Shown piece by piece: positions 32,994 to 42,213 of a stretch of 64,000 bases of DNA. Source of the DNA: Fidelibacterota bacterium (GTDB lineage Bacteria > Fidelibacterota > Marinisomatia > SCGC-AAA003-L08 > TS1B11); assembly GCA_004124295.1 (NCBI GenBank), contig SCKI01000004.1, forward strand, positions 62,001-126,000, given 5' to 3'. Within the stretch, counting starts at the first letter, position 1, and every line of letters starts with the position of its first letter. Below the pieces are notes generated by a model. That model made no database searches. It saw nothing but the letters and a program-made list of their open reading frames with translations, and was not told the DNA's origin. Both the position numbers and the translations under genes were made by a program.

Positions 32994-34027
32994 CCACCCC
33001 CGGCAGATTCCTGCAGACCTGCGACCTCCGGCAGACCGACTCCCGCCCGGTCTGGCTGATGCGGCAGGCCGGCCGTTACCTGCCCGAATATCGGCAGATA
33101 CGAGAGCGGCACAGCTTCAAGGAAATGGTGACCACGCCCGAACTGTGCGCCGAGATCACCCTCCAGCCCATCCGCAGGTACGACCTGGACGCGGCCATCA
33201 TTTTCTCCGATATCCTGGTTCTGCTCGAAGCCCTGGGCGCCCCTTATGAAATTATCGAGGGCCGGGGGCCGGTCCTGGAGCGCACCGTCCGCTCCGCCGC
33301 CGATCTCGACAGTTTGTCTACGGGCGTGGAAGCGGGTGATCTGGACTATGTGTATGAGTCCCTCGGCCTGCTGCGGGCCGAACTGGCGCCCGAGCTGGCC
33401 CTCCTCGGGTTCGCCGGGGCCCCCTGGACACTGGCCTGCTACCTGGTGAGCGGCGGCAGCTCCCAGGACGGCTTCCCGGAGATCATCGGCCTGTCCAAGG
33501 ATGAACCGGTCCTGCTGACGAAAATTCTGGAGCGCCTCACCGATGCCGTCATTGCGCACCTCAAGGCCCAGCTGCAGGCCGGGGCCGATGCGGTGCAAGT
33601 ATTTGACTCCTGGGCCGGAATGCTGGGCCGGGAACAGTACCGGGAGCTGGTCCTGCCGCATATGCAGCGTATAGCGGCTGCCCTGGCCGGCGAGCGGGTG
33701 ATCTATTTTCTGAAGGGGGCGACGCACTACCTGAGCGCTGCGGAGGCGGCCCAATTCCGCCTGCTGAGCGTGGACCACCAGCGGCCCCTGTCATACTACC
33801 GCGACAAGCTGGGCGGCGATATTGTGCTCCAGGGCAATCTCGATCCGGCAGCCCTGCGCCTCGACCCTGCCGAGCTGGCAGCCGAGACCCGCAAGGTGCT
33901 GGCTGATCACGGCCCGGGACCGGGACATATCTTCAACCTGGGCCACGGCATCACTCCCGACATCCCGCCGGAGCATGTGCAGGTGATGGTGGAAACGGTC
34001 CGCGCCTTCGCCCCGGTGACGGCATGA
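32990..34027 (+). CDS. hemE: Uroporphyrinogen decarboxylase
   Basis: HemE removes four carboxyls from uroporphyrinogen III to give coproporphyrinogen III. The 345-residue protein shows WLMRQAGRYLPEYR, AAIIFSDILV, GFAGAPWTLACYLVSGG, DSWAGMLG and FNLGHGITPD, all family signatures including the substrate-binding Arg pair and Asp. Overlaps with hemD and hemN by four bases each. Confidence 0.97.
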   Translation: MTTPGRFLQTCDLRQTDSRPVWLMRQAGRYLPEYRQIRERHSFKEMVTTPELCAEITLQPIRRYDLDAAIIFSDILVLLEALGAPYEIIEGRGPVLERTVRSAADLDSLSTGVEAGDLDYVYESLGLLRAELAPELALLGFAGAPWTLACYLVSGGSSQDGFPEIIGLSKDEPVLLTKILERLTDAVIAHLKAQLQAGADAVQVFDSWAGMLGREQYRELVLPHMQRIAAALAGERVIYFLKGATHYLSAAEAAQFRLLSVDHQRPLSYYRDKLGGDIVLQGNLDPAALRLDPAELAAETRKVLADHGPGPGHIFNLGHGITPDIPPEHVQVMVETVRAFAPVTA

Positions 34028-35418
34028 AGCTCGACCTCTCCCTGGCCCGGAAGTACAGCCGCCCCGGTCCCCGCTACACCAGCTACCCGACAGCGCCCCA
34101 CTTCGGGCCGCAGGTGGGCACGGCGCAATACCTGGCCGAGCTCGGCGATCCGCAGGTGCCGGTCACAGCGGATTTTTCCCTCTACGTCCATCTGCCCTTC
34201 TGCCGTTCGCGGTGCACTTTCTGCGCCTGCAATGTGCTGATAACCAGCCGCCGCGACCAGATCGCCGCCTACCTGGAACTGCTCAAGCAGGAGATTGACC
34301 TGCTGGCCGAGCGTCTGGGCAGCGAGCGGCAGGTTGGCCAGCTGCATTGGGGCGGTGGCACGCCGACCTACCTCACTGCCGGCGAGATAGAGGACCTCAT
34401 GGGCCACCTGCGGTCCCGCTTCGCCTTCAGCGAGGATGCTGAAATATCCATCGAGATTGATCCCCGGGAGTTCACCACGGAGCAGGCGGCCGTGTTGGCC
34501 GAGACAGGCTTCAACCGGGCCAGCTGCGGGGTGCAGGATTTTGCCCTGCCGGTACAGGAGGCCATTAACCGGCACCAGTCTTATGAGCTGACCTATCATG
34601 TGCTGGAGAGCCTCCGTTCCCACGGCATCGGGCAGATCAACCTGGACCTGATTTACGGCCTGCCCTACCAGACCGAGGCCAGTTTCAGCCGCACACTCGA
34701 TGAGGTGCTGACCTTGCAGCCTGACCGCCTGGCCGTCTACAGCTATGCCTACCTGCCGCACCTGAAAAAGCAGCAGCAACTGATCGACCCGGAAACCTTG
34801 CCGGAGCCGGAGCTGAAACTGGCCCTGCTCTCCCGGACCATTGCCCGCCTCACCGAAAAAGGCGCCCTGGTCTACATCGGGATGGACCACTTTGCCCGTC
34901 CCGATGACGAGCTGGCCCTGGCGCTGGAAAACGGGGACCTGCAGCGGAATTTCCAGGGCTACAGCACCCGGGCCGGCCTCGACATGTACGGTCTGGGCAT
35001 GACCAGCATCGGGCAGACCCACAACTATTACATCCAGAACCACAAACGGCTGAGCGACTACCGCCGCAGCGTCAACGCGGGACAACTGCCGGTGGAGCGG
35101 GGCGTCAGGCTGACCGCCGAAGACCATCTGCGGCGGCAGGTGATCCATGCCGTCATGTGCCGCTTCGAAATCGACATCCCCGCAATCGAGGCCCAGCATG
35201 GCATCGACTTCCGGCGGCATTTTGCGCGGGAGCTGCCGAACCTGGAACCGTTCGCCGCCGACGGCTTGCTGGTGGACGACGGGGAACGTATCCGGGTGAC
35301 CGAGGCGGGGCGGCTGTTCATCCGCAACATCGCCATGACTTTTGATGCCTATCTCCCCGCTGAACGCGATCGCCCCGGCCGTTCCCAGACCACGGCCACC
35401 TATTCTGCGACGGTCTGA
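34024..35418 (+). CDS. hemN: Oxygen-independent coproporphyrinogen III oxidase (radical SAM)
   Basis: HemN decarboxylates coproporphyrinogen III to protoporphyrinogen IX without oxygen. The 464-residue protein has RYTSYPTAPHFG, the radical-SAM cluster CRSRCTFCAC (CxxxCxxC), LHWGGGTPTYL, the SAM-binding EIDPREFT region, GLPYQTEASF and the C-terminal HemN domain with YGLGMTSIGQ. Full HemN length distinguishes it from HemW. The aerobic hemF follows 36 bases later. Confidence 0.96.
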   Translation: MKLDLSLARKYSRPGPRYTSYPTAPHFGPQVGTAQYLAELGDPQVPVTADFSLYVHLPFCRSRCTFCACNVLITSRRDQIAAYLELLKQEIDLLAERLGSERQVGQLHWGGGTPTYLTAGEIEDLMGHLRSRFAFSEDAEISIEIDPREFTTEQAAVLAETGFNRASCGVQDFALPVQEAINRHQSYELTYHVLESLRSHGIGQINLDLIYGLPYQTEASFSRTLDEVLTLQPDRLAVYSYAYLPHLKKQQQLIDPETLPEPELKLALLSRTIARLTEKGALVYIGMDHFARPDDELALALENGDLQRNFQGYSTRAGLDMYGLGMTSIGQTHNYYIQNHKRLSDYRRSVNAGQLPVERGVRLTAEDHLRRQVIHAVMCRFEIDIPAIEAQHGIDFRRHFARELPNLEPFAADGLLVDDGERIRVTEAGRLFIRNIAMTFDAYLPAERDRPGRSQTTATYSATV

Positions 35419-35454
35419 TGGCCGCCGTTATGCCAGGGATCGGAGGGTAGGTCT

Positions 35455-36348
35455 GTGATCCGGTCCGGCCTCCGGGACAGCGTCAGCGCTGCCTTCCGCA
35501 CTCTCCAGGACAACATCTGCCGCGAACTGGCCGAGGCCGCCGGCCAGACCTTCCACGAAGATATCTGGACGTACGAAAACGGCGAGGGTGGCGGCCGCAC
35601 CCGCATCTTTGAGGGGGACGTCATCGAAAAGGGCGGGGTGAACTTTTCCGGGCTGGAGGGGCAGTTGTCGGAAAAAATGGCCGCCCGGCTGGAAGTGGGG
35701 CAGGACCGCCAGTTCTACGCCAGCGGCGTATCGCTGGTGCTGCATGCCCGGAATCCGTTCGTACCCACGGTGCACATGAACGTGCGCTACCTGGAGCGGG
35801 GTGACAAATGCTGGTTCGGCGGCGGCATTGACCTCACCCCCACCTACCCCTTTGAAGAGGATATCGTCCAGTTCCACCGGACCCTCAAGGCCACTTGCGA
35901 TGAGTATGAGGCCGGGGATTATGCCAGGTTCAAGCAGGCCTGCGACGACTACTTCTTCATCCGCCACCGCAACGAGGCCCGGGGTGTCGGCGGTATCTTT
36001 TTCGATTACATGGCCGACGACCTGCAGGCGGCCTTCGAGTTCACCAAGGCGCTGGGGCAGACTCTCACCCGGGCCTATCTGCCGATCCTGGCAACCCGGA
36101 AGGAGATCCCATATGGCACCCGGCAGCGGGATTTCCAGCTCTATCGCCGGGGGCGCTATGTGGAATTCAATCTGGTGTACGACCGCGGCACCCTGTTTGG
36201 GCTGGAAACCGGCGGCCGGATCGAGTCTATCCTCATGTCGTTGCCGCCGCTGACGGCCTGGCGCTACGACTGGCAGCCGGAGCCGGGCAGCCCGGAGGCG
36301 GCCCTGGCCGAGGTGTTGAAGCCCAGGGATTGGGCCGGAGAATCGTGA
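35455..36348 (+). CDS. hemF: Oxygen-dependent coproporphyrinogen III oxidase
   Basis: HemF performs the same step as HemN but with oxygen. The 297-residue protein has FSGLEGQLSEKMAARLEVG, FVPTVHMNVRYLE, WFGGGIDLTPTYPFEED, HRNEARGVGGIFFDYM and RRGRYVEFNLVYDRGT, all diagnostic. The start is GTG at 35455 preceded by GGAGGG. Having both oxidases side by side suits an organism that meets both oxic and anoxic conditions. Confidence 0.97.
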   Translation: MIRSGLRDSVSAAFRTLQDNICRELAEAAGQTFHEDIWTYENGEGGGRTRIFEGDVIEKGGVNFSGLEGQLSEKMAARLEVGQDRQFYASGVSLVLHARNPFVPTVHMNVRYLERGDKCWFGGGIDLTPTYPFEEDIVQFHRTLKATCDEYEAGDYARFKQACDDYFFIRHRNEARGVGGIFFDYMADDLQAAFEFTKALGQTLTRAYLPILATRKEIPYGTRQRDFQLYRRGRYVEFNLVYDRGTLFGLETGGRIESILMSLPPLTAWRYDWQPEPGSPEAALAEVLKPRDWAGES

Positions 36349-37313
36349 ACCGCACGGCGGTGGTGCTGATCAATCTTGGGGGCCCGGCGACGCAAGATGA
36401 TGTGGAACCGTTTCTGGCCAACCTGTTCGGTGATGTGCTGAGCTTTCCCTGGGGCAACCTCGGTGCGCGCAGTCTGGGACGCCTGATCGCCCGGCAGCGC
36501 CGGCCCCACGCCCAGGCCCTCTACCGCAAAATCGGCGGCGGCTCGCCCATTCTGGCCGAAACCGAGGCCCAGGCCAGGGCCCTGCAGGCCGCCCTGGGTG
36601 AGGACTACCGGGTCACCTGCGCGATGCGCTACAGTGCGCCTACTATCGGCGAAGTGCAGGCCCGTCTGGCGGCGGAAAAAGCCGGCTGGGCGCGGATCAT
36701 TGCCTTGCCCCTGTTTCCCCAGTACAGCTTTGCCACCACCCGCAGCTGCAGCCGCGAGTGGAGCGCCAACGGCCATGCGACGGACAATGCCCTGTTCAGC
36801 GGCTCCCTGTTCATCGGCTCGTATCACGATCACCCCGGCTACATTGCCGCCCAGCGGGAACTGTTGTCCGAGCGCCTGGCCGGGCAACCGGACGCCGAGG
36901 ATATTCATGTCGTCTTCTCCGCCCACGGTGTGCCCCGGAGCTTCATCCGCAAGGGGGACCTCTACCAGGGCCAGATCGAGGAGACGGCCCGGCTGACAAT
37001 GGCAGGCCTAGCCAATCCCTGGAGCATCGCCTACCAGAGCCGGGTGGGGCCGGTGAAGTGGCTGGGGCCCGATACCATCACCCACATCCCCGCCCTGGCA
37101 GCCGCCGGCACAAGCCGGGTTGCGGTGGTGCCCATCGCCTTCGTCTGCGAGCATTTGGAGACCTTGTACGAACTGGATATGCTGATCCGGGATGCGGCCC
37201 TGGGAGCAGGCATCCGTGATTATCTGCGGGTGTCGGCGCCGCGGGTCCAGCCGCGCTTCATCGCCGCCCTGGCAGACATCGTGCGCAACGCCGAGAAGTA
37301 TGCCTTAGCATGA
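36345..37313 (+). CDS. hemH: Ferrochelatase
   Basis: HemH inserts ferrous iron into protoporphyrin IX (or coproporphyrin). The 322-residue protein has TAVVLINLGGPATQDDVEPFL, GGGSPILAETEAQA, ALPLFPQYSF, VFSAHGVPRSFIRKGD with the metal-binding His, and QSRVGPVKWLGPDT. I place the start at GTG 36345, which overlaps the hemF stop as GTGA; a frame open from 36330 also exists. The protoporphyrin route is favoured because a PPO-type oxidase follows. Confidence 0.95.
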   Translation: MNRTAVVLINLGGPATQDDVEPFLANLFGDVLSFPWGNLGARSLGRLIARQRRPHAQALYRKIGGGSPILAETEAQARALQAALGEDYRVTCAMRYSAPTIGEVQARLAAEKAGWARIIALPLFPQYSFATTRSCSREWSANGHATDNALFSGSLFIGSYHDHPGYIAAQRELLSERLAGQPDAEDIHVVFSAHGVPRSFIRKGDLYQGQIEETARLTMAGLANPWSIAYQSRVGPVKWLGPDTITHIPALAAAGTSRVAVVPIAFVCEHLETLYELDMLIRDAALGAGIRDYLRVSAPRVQPRFIAALADIVRNAEKYALA

Positions 37314-38647
37314 ATGTGGCCGTACTGGGCGCAGGCATATCCGGACTGGCGGCCGGCTGGCGGCTGCAGCAACTGGGACATGCTCCCACTGTGTATGAGG
37401 CCGACGGGGAACCGGGTGGCAAAATCCGCTCCCGGCGGATGGACGGCTACCTGCTGGAGCTGGGTCCCAATGCGATCCAGCGGTCCGGGGACAGCCTGGA
37501 GAGGGCCCTGGACGCACTGGGACTGGCGCCGGCCTGCCTGGATGCCACACCCGCCGGCAAGAACCGCTTTATCTGCCTGGACGGCCAGCCCGAACCGCTG
37601 CCCATGGGTCCGCTGGCCCTGTTCAGAACCCGCCTGCTGTCCGGCAAGGCCAAGTGGCGGCTGCTCCGGGAGCCGTTTGTGGCCCCGAATCCGGATGACG
37701 AAAGCGTGGCGGCATTTTTTTCCCGGCGGCTGGGGCCCGAGGTGGTGACCCGGATGATCGATCCTTTCGTATCCGGCGTTTTTGCCGGCGATCCGGAGCA
37801 GCTCTCGGTGAGCGCCGCCTTCCCGGCCCTCAAGGCGCTGGAGCGGGAGGGGGGCAGCCTGTTCAGGGGCGGCCTCAAGGCGTGGCGCCGGAAGCGGAAA
37901 AGCGCTGCCCGGCAACCCCGGGACGAGCCACGCAAACGAGGGATGTTCTCCTTCCGGGAAGGGCTCCAGGAAATCCCTGCCGCCCTGGCCCGGGCGCTGG
38001 GGGAGAGCCTGCGCCTGAATACGCCGGTGGCGAACCTGACGCCTGCCGGTGACGGCTGGCAGGTCAACGGCGAGCCGTATGAGGCGCTTGTCTCCACGCT
38101 GCCGGTGACGGATTGGAGCGCCATCAACGGGGGCGCTTTCCCCGCTGCCCAGGTGGACTATGCCAAGATGGCCGTGGTCCATCTGGCCTACCCGGCGGAA
38201 GCGGTCTCCGGCCGTACCGATGGCTTCGGCATGCTTATCCCCAGCGTTGAGCAGCGGGCCATACTGGGCCTGCTGTACAGCAGCTCCCTGTTCGAGGGCC
38301 GCGCGCCGGAAGGGCAGCAGCTCTTCACCATTTTTATTGGCGGCCAGCGGCACACGGGACCGCTTCCGGGAACGGACAATCTGCTGCGCATCGCCGCCGG
38401 GGAAACGGAGGACCTGCTGCAGATTGCCGCCGGCGCAGGACCGGCCTTCAGCCATGTCCACATCTGGCAGCGGGCCATCCCCCAGTACGGCTTCGGCCAT
38501 ACCGATTTTATCCGGGGGCTGGAGGAATTTGAGCGCGGCCACCTCAACTGGGCCTTTGCCGGCAACTACCGCCAGGGCATTTCGGTGGCCGCTGCTTTCG
38601 AGTCCGGCCTGGCTGCCGCGGATCGCCTGGCTGGCCGCCTGGAATAA
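37310..38647 (+). CDS. hemY: Protoporphyrinogen/coproporphyrinogen oxidase (HemY type)
   Basis: This FAD enzyme oxidises protoporphyrinogen IX (or coproporphyrinogen III) with oxygen. The 445-residue protein starts with the FAD motif VAVLGAGISGLAAGWRL, and has LELGPNAIQRSGDSL, FVSGVFAGDPEQLSVSAAFP and a C-terminal FAD contact (GLEEFERGHLNWAFAGNYRQ). The GDPxxLS stretch is typical of the HemY/HemG-FAD family. It overlaps hemH by four bases. Whether the true substrate is the copro- or proto-form cannot be read; presence of hemN and hemF favours the latter. Confidence 0.93.
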   Translation: MNVAVLGAGISGLAAGWRLQQLGHAPTVYEADGEPGGKIRSRRMDGYLLELGPNAIQRSGDSLERALDALGLAPACLDATPAGKNRFICLDGQPEPLPMGPLALFRTRLLSGKAKWRLLREPFVAPNPDDESVAAFFSRRLGPEVVTRMIDPFVSGVFAGDPEQLSVSAAFPALKALEREGGSLFRGGLKAWRRKRKSAARQPRDEPRKRGMFSFREGLQEIPAALARALGESLRLNTPVANLTPAGDGWQVNGEPYEALVSTLPVTDWSAINGGAFPAAQVDYAKMAVVHLAYPAEAVSGRTDGFGMLIPSVEQRAILGLLYSSSLFEGRAPEGQQLFTIFIGGQRHTGPLPGTDNLLRIAAGETEDLLQIAAGAGPAFSHVHIWQRAIPQYGFGHTDFIRGLEEFERGHLNWAFAGNYRQGISVAAAFESGLAAADRLAGRLE

Positions 38648-38679
38648 CTGTATCCAAACTATCTGACAGGAGCCCCAGC

Positions 38680-39690
38680 ATGGATACCCACGAATCTTTC
38701 GATCTGATCCAGCGGCCCCGCCGCAATCGCCGGACCGCGGCCCTGCGCGACAGGGTGGCCGAAACCCGCTTCACCCCCGGGCAGCTTATCATGCCGCTGT
38801 TCCTGCTGACGGGCTCCGGCCGGCGCACCGAAATCGCCTCCATGCCCGGTATCTATCAGCAGTCCCTGGACAAGGCCAGCGCGGAGATAGGCCGCTGCCG
38901 GGAGCTGGGGATCAGGCAGTTCATGCTGTTCGGCATACCGGCCACCAAGGACGCGGCCGGGTCGTCAGCCTGGCAGCCCGACGGCATTATCCAGCAAGCA
39001 CTAGGCACTTTCGGCAGTGAATTTCCCGAGGCCGATTTTATCGCCGACCTCTGCTTCTGCGAGTACACCGATCACGGCCACTGTGGCGTGCTGAAAGGGG
39101 ACACGGTGGACAATGACGCCACGCTGGTCAACTTGCAGCGGCAGGCCGTGTCGCTGGCGGAGGCGGGCGTGCGGACCGTGGCCCCCTCGGGGATGATGGA
39201 CGGCATGGTGGGCGCCATCCGGGAGGCGCTGGACGAGGCCGGCCATACTGAGGTGAGCATCCTCAGCTATGCGGTGAAATACGCCTCAGCCCTCTACGCA
39301 CCCTTTCGGGATGCCGCCGACTGCGGGCCCTCTTCCGGGGATCGCCGCAGCTACCAGATGGACCCCCGCAACCGGACCGAGGCGCTGCTGGAAGCCGGCC
39401 TGGATGTCGCTGAGGGGGCCGACATTCTGATGGTGAAACCGGCCGGCATGTACCTCGATATTATTGCCGACCTCGCCGCCGAGTTTCCCCTGCCGGTGGC
39501 GGCCTACCAGGTCAGCGGCGAGTATGCCATGCACAAGGCGGCCGCAGCCAACGGCTGGCTGGACGGCGACAGCGTGATGATGGAAAGCCTGACGGCCATC
39601 TTCCGGGCCGGGGCCCAGCTGCTGGTGACCTACTTCGCCGCCGAGGCTGCCGCTATTCTGACCGCCGCCAACGGGGGCTCCGGCAGGTGA
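38680..39690 (+). CDS. hemB: Delta-aminolevulinic acid dehydratase (porphobilinogen synthase)
   Basis: HemB condenses two aminolevulinate molecules to porphobilinogen. The 336-residue protein has RRNRRTAALRDRVAET, the metal-site stretch DLCFCEYTDHGHCGVL with three Cys (zinc-type), SYAVKYASALYAPFRDA with the first Schiff-base Lys, and MVKPAGMYLDII with the second. CAGGAGC precedes the ATG. It lies 32 bases after hemY. Confidence 0.97.
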   Translation: MDTHESFDLIQRPRRNRRTAALRDRVAETRFTPGQLIMPLFLLTGSGRRTEIASMPGIYQQSLDKASAEIGRCRELGIRQFMLFGIPATKDAAGSSAWQPDGIIQQALGTFGSEFPEADFIADLCFCEYTDHGHCGVLKGDTVDNDATLVNLQRQAVSLAEAGVRTVAPSGMMDGMVGAIREALDEAGHTEVSILSYAVKYASALYAPFRDAADCGPSSGDRRSYQMDPRNRTEALLEAGLDVAEGADILMVKPAGMYLDIIADLAAEFPLPVAAYQVSGEYAMHKAAAANGWLDGDSVMMESLTAIFRAGAQLLVTYFAAEAAAILTAANGGSGR

Positions 39691-40970
39691 AACAGGAGCG
39701 CAGCCAGGCCCTGTTTGAGGAAGCCCTGCGCCTGTTGCCGGGTGGGGTGAACTCGCCGGTGCGGGCCTTCGGGGCGGTGGGCGGGACGCCGCTGTTTATC
39801 GACCATGCCGACGGCGCTACCATGGTGGATGTGGACGGCAACACCTTTATCGATTTTCTCGGCTCCTGGGGTCCCATGATTCTCGGCCACGCCCATCCCG
39901 ATGTGACCGCCGCCATTACCGGGGCCGTTGCGGGCGGCACCTCCTTCGGCGCCCCGGGAGAGCTGGAAAACCGTCTGGCCCAGCTCATCATTGACCGGGT
40001 GCCGGCGCTGGAGATGGTGCGCATGGTCAACAGCGGCACCGAAGCGACCATGAGCGCCATCCGCCTGGCCCGCGGCTATACCGGCCGTGACAAGGTGATC
40101 AAGTTCGAGGGCTGCTACCACGGCCACGGCGACAGCTTTTTGATCAAGGCCGGCTCGGGAGCGCTGACGACGGGGGTCCCCAGCAGCGCCGGTGTCCCGG
40201 CGGCAGTCGCCGGCGAGACCCTGCTGGCCCGGTTCAACGATCTCGATTCGGTGCAGGCCCTGTTTCAGGCCCAGGGATCGGAAGTGGCTGCACTGATCAT
40301 CGAACCGGTGGCCGGCAACATGGGTTGCATCCCGGCCGGGGCGGCGTTTCTCGCAGGTCTCCGGGAACTGTGCACCCAACATGGGGCCCTGCTGGTGTTT
40401 GACGAGGTCATGACCGGCTTCCGGGTCCATCCCCAAGGGGCCCAGGGGTTGTACGGCAGCACCCCGGACCTGTCCACATTCGGCAAAATTATCGGCGGGG
40501 GCCTGCCGGTGGGGGCTTACGGGGGCCGCCGGGAGATCATGCAGCAGGTGGCGCCGGTTGGGCCGGTATACCAGGCCGGCACGTTGTCCGGAAACCCCCT
40601 GGCCATGGCCGCAGGTTGCGCCACCCTGGCCCTGTGCGACGGGAACCTCTACGCGAAACTGGAGGCGCTGGGCCGCAGACTGGAAGACGGAGTCCGGAAG
40701 ATCATCAGGCGGGGCGCCGGGGAACTGAGCATGAACCGGGTCGGTTCCATGTTCACTATTTTCTTTACCGGGAGGGATGTGGCCGGTTACGCGGATGTGC
40801 TGGGCTGCGACACCGACCGGTTCGGGCGCTTTTTCCATCACGCCCTGGAGAAAGGAATTTATCTGCCACCGTCACAATTTGAAGCGGCGTTCCTCTCCGG
40901 CGCCCATACGGAGGACCATATTGACCAGCTCCTGGCGGTGCTGGCCGATTTTCTCAAGGGGGAGCACTAG
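39687..40970 (+). CDS. hemL: Glutamate-1-semialdehyde 2,1-aminomutase
   Basis: HemL is the PLP enzyme that turns glutamate-1-semialdehyde into aminolevulinate. The 427-residue protein has LLPGGVNSPVRAFGAVGGTP, FIDFLGSWGPMILGHAHP, MVNSGTEATMSAIRLARGYT, FEGCYHGHGDSFLIKAGSG, LLVFDEVMTGFRVH and STFGKIIGGGLPVGAYGG with the PLP Lys. The start is GTG at 39687 overlapping the hemB stop by four bases. It ends the heme operon. Confidence 0.97.
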   Translation: MKQERSQALFEEALRLLPGGVNSPVRAFGAVGGTPLFIDHADGATMVDVDGNTFIDFLGSWGPMILGHAHPDVTAAITGAVAGGTSFGAPGELENRLAQLIIDRVPALEMVRMVNSGTEATMSAIRLARGYTGRDKVIKFEGCYHGHGDSFLIKAGSGALTTGVPSSAGVPAAVAGETLLARFNDLDSVQALFQAQGSEVAALIIEPVAGNMGCIPAGAAFLAGLRELCTQHGALLVFDEVMTGFRVHPQGAQGLYGSTPDLSTFGKIIGGGLPVGAYGGRREIMQQVAPVGPVYQAGTLSGNPLAMAAGCATLALCDGNLYAKLEALGRRLEDGVRKIIRRGAGELSMNRVGSMFTIFFTGRDVAGYADVLGCDTDRFGRFFHHALEKGIYLPPSQFEAAFLSGAHTEDHIDQLLAVLADFLKGEH

Positions 40971-41089
40971 GGACAGAAGGATGAGGGATGACGCATGAAT
41001 ACCGTAGCAGTAGCAGTTGGCAGTGCGGGGTCATCCGGAGCTTGCCGAAGGGTGAGGGCTACGGACCAAGGACTAAGGACTCGGACCGC

Positions 41090-42145
41090 TCAGTTGCCGC
41101 CATCCCGGAGGCCCGGGGGCATCTCCTTGCGCAGATCCATGATGATGTCGTACATCACCGTATCGACCAGCACACCCCGCAGAAGGTGCAGGTTCGGTTC
41201 GATCAAGTCGAACCAGCTCTGCATCTCCTCCGGCGTCAGATCAATGATGTTCAGGCCGTAGCTCAGCATCACATCGATGGCCTCCTGATCCATCTTGCGC
41301 AGACGCTCCTTCGCTGCCAGGCTCACCCTCTCAACCTCCTCCAAAAGCCTGGGTTTGATCTCGTCGGGAATGGTGGCCCAGGCCTTTTTCGTCACCACCA
41401 GCGCCCCGGGCATGTCTGCCCACTTGACATTGGTCATGTTGGGTATAATGCCGAAAAACTGGTGCGAGGCGGCGATAAGCGGCGAAATGGCCACCGCATC
41501 AATAAGCCCCATCTGCAGACCGGCCAGCACGTCGGTGGCCGCCAGACTGACCGATTGTACGCCCATTCCGGCCCAGATGCTCTCCATATCGGGGCCCCCT
41601 GACCAGGTGAATATGCGCATCGTCTGGAGGTCTGCCGGCACCCTGATGGGGTCCCGGCCGAACCAGTAGATCCAGCCGACATCGAACCAGCCGATGAGTA
41701 CAAATCCGGCCGCATCGATACGCCGCCGCAGTTCGTCATCCACTTGCGCCCGCATCCACTCCACCTCGGCCCGGCTCTGAAAGATCATCGGCAGGGTGAG
41801 GCCGTAGATGCCCACATCGATAATGCCCAGCCCCTGGGCGGCCAGACCGGCGGCCTGCAGCTGGCCCAGGCGCATTTTAACGACCACATCCCCATCATCG
41901 CCGGCAACGCCACCGGGATAAATCCTCAGCCGCACCCGGCCGCCGGAGACTTCCCGCCAGGCTTCGGTGATATCCAGGAGCATCTGGTGCCAGGGGGAGC
42001 CCACCGGCGCCAGCGTGGCCAGCTTGAGGATTATCGGTTTCTGGGGTGTCTGGGCAGGTTCGTCGCCGGCGCCGGGCGCCGCCAGTGGAGTGCCTGTGAG
42101 AACGGCCCACAGCAAAACATATAACACGATGGTCCGGCGATACAT
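41090..42145 (-). CDS. DctP-type TRAP transporter solute-binding protein
   Basis: The 351-residue periplasmic protein has a signal peptide (TIVLYVLLWAVLTGTPLAA), then ILKLATLAPVGSPWHQML, RLRIYPGGVAGDDGDVV, MRLGQLQAAG, GWIYWFGRDPIRVPADLQTM, and AISPLIAASHQFFGI. These are features of the DctP family that deliver organic acids to TRAP permeases. No DctQ or DctM gene is adjacent. Such orphan binding proteins in FCB genomes may serve a distant permease or act in envelope processes. Substrate is unknown. Confidence 0.9.
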   Translation of the reverse strand: MYRRTIVLYVLLWAVLTGTPLAAPGAGDEPAQTPQKPIILKLATLAPVGSPWHQMLLDITEAWREVSGGRVRLRIYPGGVAGDDGDVVVKMRLGQLQAAGLAAQGLGIIDVGIYGLTLPMIFQSRAEVEWMRAQVDDELRRRIDAAGFVLIGWFDVGWIYWFGRDPIRVPADLQTMRIFTWSGGPDMESIWAGMGVQSVSLAATDVLAGLQMGLIDAVAISPLIAASHQFFGIIPNMTNVKWADMPGALVVTKKAWATIPDEIKPRLLEEVERVSLAAKERLRKMDQEAIDVMLSYGLNIIDLTPEEMQSWFDLIEPNLHLLRGVLVDTVMYDIIMDLRKEMPPGLRDGGN

Positions 42146-42213
42146 CTTGAAGATTGTCTCCTGTTACATCAGTGGCATGGCGGCGCTGGTTTCGGGGCGG
42201 TAGGGGCTTTGCC

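Noticed and set aside
37220-38542. Long antisense frame opposite hemY and similar frames opposite hemA, hemE and thyX
   Set aside because: They are GC-rich mirror frames of clearly coding genes, with no family motifs or ribosome sites.
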